A stretch of 64,000 bases of DNA, taken from Torreya grandis. Its lineage: Eukaryota; Streptophyta; Pinopsida; Cupressales; Taxaceae. Each line of letters begins with the position of its first letter. Position 1 is the first letter of the stretch. The translations under genes were made by a program, and so were the position numbers. This document shows positions 61,201 to 64,000 of this stretch, one piece after another. The notes under the pieces were generated by a model. The model worked only from the letters and a program-made list of their open reading frames with translations. It was not told the origin of the DNA and searched no databases. The stretch is taken from positions 927,501 to 991,500 of the forward strand of contig JARHVA010002686.1 in the NCBI GenBank assembly GCA_037957365.1, written 5' to 3'.

Positions 61201-64000
61201 CATGCATGTGTAGGACCTAATAGTTCATCTTTATCCCTCATGGTTCTCGTGCAACTCACGATAGAGGTTTACTCATTTTACACATTTAGGGCTGAGTGAA
61301 TTATATTGAATAATTCATCAAATCAACTAAAAAACTTAGTCTTAGGGGTTCATCGATACCTAAAAAAGGTTATTATAACTTACAATTTCTTATCCTAATG
61401 TGTCTGTGTAGATAGTTCATTGATTGGGATAATAAGTCAAAATCTACGACCCTCACTAACCAAATTTTGGCATGTTATAAAACATTTGGCTATGAGAGAA
61501 ACCTCATTTCCACATCTCATCCATCATGTGTTATAAAAAATCCCACTATCATTTCTTATATAACTCATCTATGCACATGTATGACCTAATGGTTCATCTC
61601 TAGTCCTCATGGTTCTAGTGGAACTCGTTGTGGAAGTTTACTCATTTTACACATTTGAGGATGAGTGATTTCTCTTAATGAATGATTTTTATCAACTAAA
61701 ACTTCTAATTTTTGGGGTTGATCGAGACCTTAAAAAGGTGATTTTGGCCTTAAAATGCCCATTTGGATGTGTCTACATATATGGTTTGTCGATTGGACTG
61801 ATGAGTCAAAATCTATGGCCCATGCTAACCAATGTTTATCCCATACTATGAGATTTGGCCATGAGAGAAACCTCATTACCATATCTCATCCCTCATGAGT
61901 TAGACTTAATCCCCCTAGAATTTCTTTGAGGACTCGTATGTGCACATTTAGGACCTAATGGTTCATTTTTATTCCTCATGGTTCTCGTGAAATGTGTGAT
62001 GGAAGTTTTCCCATTTTACATATTTAGGGATGAGTGAATTATCTTAAGGAATACCTATAATCAACTACAAATTTCACTTTAAAGGGTCAACCAAGACCTG
62101 ACAAAGGTTATTATAACCTACAAATTCCCACCTAAATGTGTCTACATAGATAGTTTATCCATTCATCTGACGAGTCAAAATTTATGACTGCGTTAATCAA
62201 CTTTTACCCTATTCTAAGAGATTTGGCCATGAGAGAAACCTCATTTCCACATCTCATCCATTCATAGATAGAAAAACTTCTCCTAGATTTTCCTAGAGGG
62301 CTTATCCTTTCATGTGTAGGACCTAACAGTTGATGTCTATCCCTCAAAGTTCTCATGCAACTTAAGATGAAAGTTCACTTATTTTGAACATTCAAGGATT
62401 ACTAAACTCTCTTAAGGAATTCCTCTAATCAACTACAATTTTTACTCCCATGGGTTGAATGAGATGACACAAAGGTGATTATAGACTAAAAACACCTATC
62501 TAGATGTGTCCACAAAGATTGTTCATCGATTGGGCTGATGAGTAAGAATCTATAAACCCCATTAACCAAATTTTACCCCATTATAAGAGATTTAGACATG
62601 ATATAAACCTCTTTATCACATATCATATATCATGATTTAGATAAAATACTCCTAGGATTTGTTATAATACAAATATAGGAATGTGTAGGACCTGATGATT
62701 CACCTCCATCCCTTAGAGTTCTTATGCAACTCATAATATAATTTTGCTTATTTTTCATATTTAGGGATGAGGGAATTCTCTTAAGGAATACCTCTGATCA
62801 ACCAAAAATTTTTATCTTGAGGGTTGATCAAAATTTTAAAAATATTATTCTAGCCTAAAAATTCTCGTCTAAATGTGTCCACATAGATTGTTCAACAATT
62901 GGACTGATGAGTCATAATGTATGACCTCTAGTGACTGACATTTACCCCATTTGGAGAGATTTGGCCATGAGAGAAACCTCATTACCACCTATCATATATC
63001 ATCAATTTAAAAAAATCCTCTTTGTATTTCTTATAGGACTTGTCCATTCATGTATGACCTGACAGTTCATCTCTAGCCCTCATGGCTCTCATGAAACTCG
63101 TGATGAAAGTATGCTCATTTTGCACATTTAGGGATGAGTGAATTCTCTTAAGGAATTCCTTTTATCAACTAAAAATTTCACTATAAATGGTCTATCGAGA
63201 CTAGACAAAGGTGATTCTAAATTTAAACTTCCCATCTAGACATGTTCATGTAGATGGTTCATTGATTGGATTGAAGAGTCAAAATCTATGACCCATATTG
63301 ATAAATTTTCACCCCATTTTGATAGATTTAGCTATGAGAGAAAGCTCATTTCTATATCTCATCCATCATGAGTTAGAAAAAATCTTCTTAAATTTTCTTA
63401 TAGGACTCATCCTTACCCATCTAGGACCTAATGGTTCATCTCTAGATTCCATGGTTCTTGTGAAACTCATGATGGAGGTTTGGTCATTTTGTACATTCTA
63501 AGATGAGTGAATTTCCTTAAGGAATGCCTCTAATCAACTACAAATTTCACATTTGGAAACTGACCGAGATTAGACAAAGGTCATTATAGCCTAAAAATTC
63601 ACACTTGGATATGTCCATGTAGACAGTTTATAGATTGAGCTAATGAGATAAAAACTATACCACCACTGATCAACTTTTACCCCATTATGAAAGATTTGGC
63701 TATGAGATAAACCTCATTACTGCATCTGATCTATCATGAGTTAGATCAAATCCTTTTTTATTTTATTATAGGACTCATTCCTCCATATGTAGGGCCTAAT
63801 GGTTCATCTATATCCCTCATGGTTCTTGTGCAACTCATGATAGAAGTTTTCTCATTTTATATATTTAGGGATGAGTGAATTATCTTAAGGAGTGCCTTTG
63901 ATCAACTACAAATTTTGATTTTAAGGCCCAATCAAATCTTGATAAATTTCATTCTATCCTTAAAGATCTTATCTAGATGTGTCCATGCAGATGATTCATT
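55290..64000 (+). repeat. Satellite-like tandem array, ~368-bp monomer, at least 24 copies
   Basis: The anchor 'gatgagtgaattctctt' or close variants recurs at 55390, 55759, 56124, 56565, 56934, 57304, 57673, 58042, 58384, 58745, 59087, 59452, 59821, 60188, 60556, 60921, 61291, 61660, 62029, 62397, 62766, 63133, 63502 and 63870. The mean step is about 369 bp. Other anchors in each monomer are 'catgtgtaggacctgatggt', 'ttcatcgattgggctgatga', 'attctgagagatttggccat' and 'catctcatccatcatgagtt'. All copies are in the same orientation. Monomers differ from one another at many positions. The array runs off the window end. Frames at 59242-59460, 59959-60201 and 63298-63501 are the same part of different monomers and are not called genes. 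Confidence 0.95.
56273..56410 (+). repeat. Internal ~70-bp duplication in one satellite monomer
   Basis: 'aatctatggtcctcattaact' to 'gccatgagaaaa(a/t)cctt' occurs twice in a row, which explains the single long step (about 441 bp) between anchors at 56124 and 56565. Confidence 0.85.

Noticed and set aside
59242..63501. Three similar open frames (59242-59460, 59959-60201, 63298-63501) that looked like a small gene family
   Set aside because: They are the same part of different satellite monomers. Most other monomers have stops there, and the 368-bp period is not a multiple of three.
55290..64000. Regularly spaced repeats considered as a CRISPR-like array
   Set aside because: The whole ~368-bp unit repeats, without unique spacers, in a plant-type nuclear sequence. 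It is a satellite.

Overview
The window is A+T-rich, repeat-dominated nuclear DNA from a large-genome seed plant. The evidence is plant-type Ty1/copia and Ty3/gypsy LTR retrotransposons with initiator-methionine tRNA primer sites, an L1-type LINE relic, hAT-type transposase debris, long dinucleotide microsatellites and a diverged satellite array. A gymnosperm or another slowly purged genome would fit the many old, heavily mutated copies, but this is inference. I find no intact host gene; nearly every recognisable coding stretch comes from a mobile element and is broken.

Layout. 1-2007: gene-free DNA ending in a dispersed repeat (R1). 2008-6838: old Ty3/gypsy element (gypsy A) inserted in R1. 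7070-11531: reverse-strand Ty1/copia element (copia 1) with a perfect 5-bp target duplication. 11537-13370: second copy of a tandemly duplicated ~1.5 kb block; it contains another gypsy A 3' end and the uninterrupted ('empty') insertion site of copia 1. 13440-14650: block P, found again at 38485-39835. 15000-17700: unrecognised and gag-like relics. 17710-21000: hAT-like transposase relic with a degenerate short-repeat arm; similar arms lie at 23474-24620 and, inverted, at 27060-27440. 24697-25644: CA/TA microsatellites. 27443-32066: copia 2, same family and orientation as copia 1 but younger, with perfect 5-bp target duplications and one frame of gag-protease-pre-integrase carrying a single internal stop. 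32072-36300: AT-rich DNA with repeats. 36330-38061: forward-strand copia relic (copia 3) with a microsatellite inside the reverse transcriptase region. 38062-39835: R1 plus P again. 39890-41450: L1-type LINE relic. 41510-46220: reverse-strand gypsy relic (gypsy C). 48020-48325: long TG repeat. 51019-54098: transposase-like relic of an SDNCAGQFK/HGKGEHDGAG-type family. 55290 to the window end: at least 24 monomers of a ~368-bp tandem repeat.

The most informative parts are the copia 1/2 family and the nested history at 2-13.4 kb. Copia 1 and 2 both lack the integrase core and most of the reverse transcriptase, both keep a stop at the same zinc-knuckle codon, both carry arrays of the palindromic core GACGTC in the LTR and at the internal junction, and both have an old primer-binding site absorbed into U5. 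They therefore look like a non-autonomous family that amplified in its reduced form and depends on proteins supplied in trans. All function statements are inferred from translated motifs read by eye; no database search or alignment was run.
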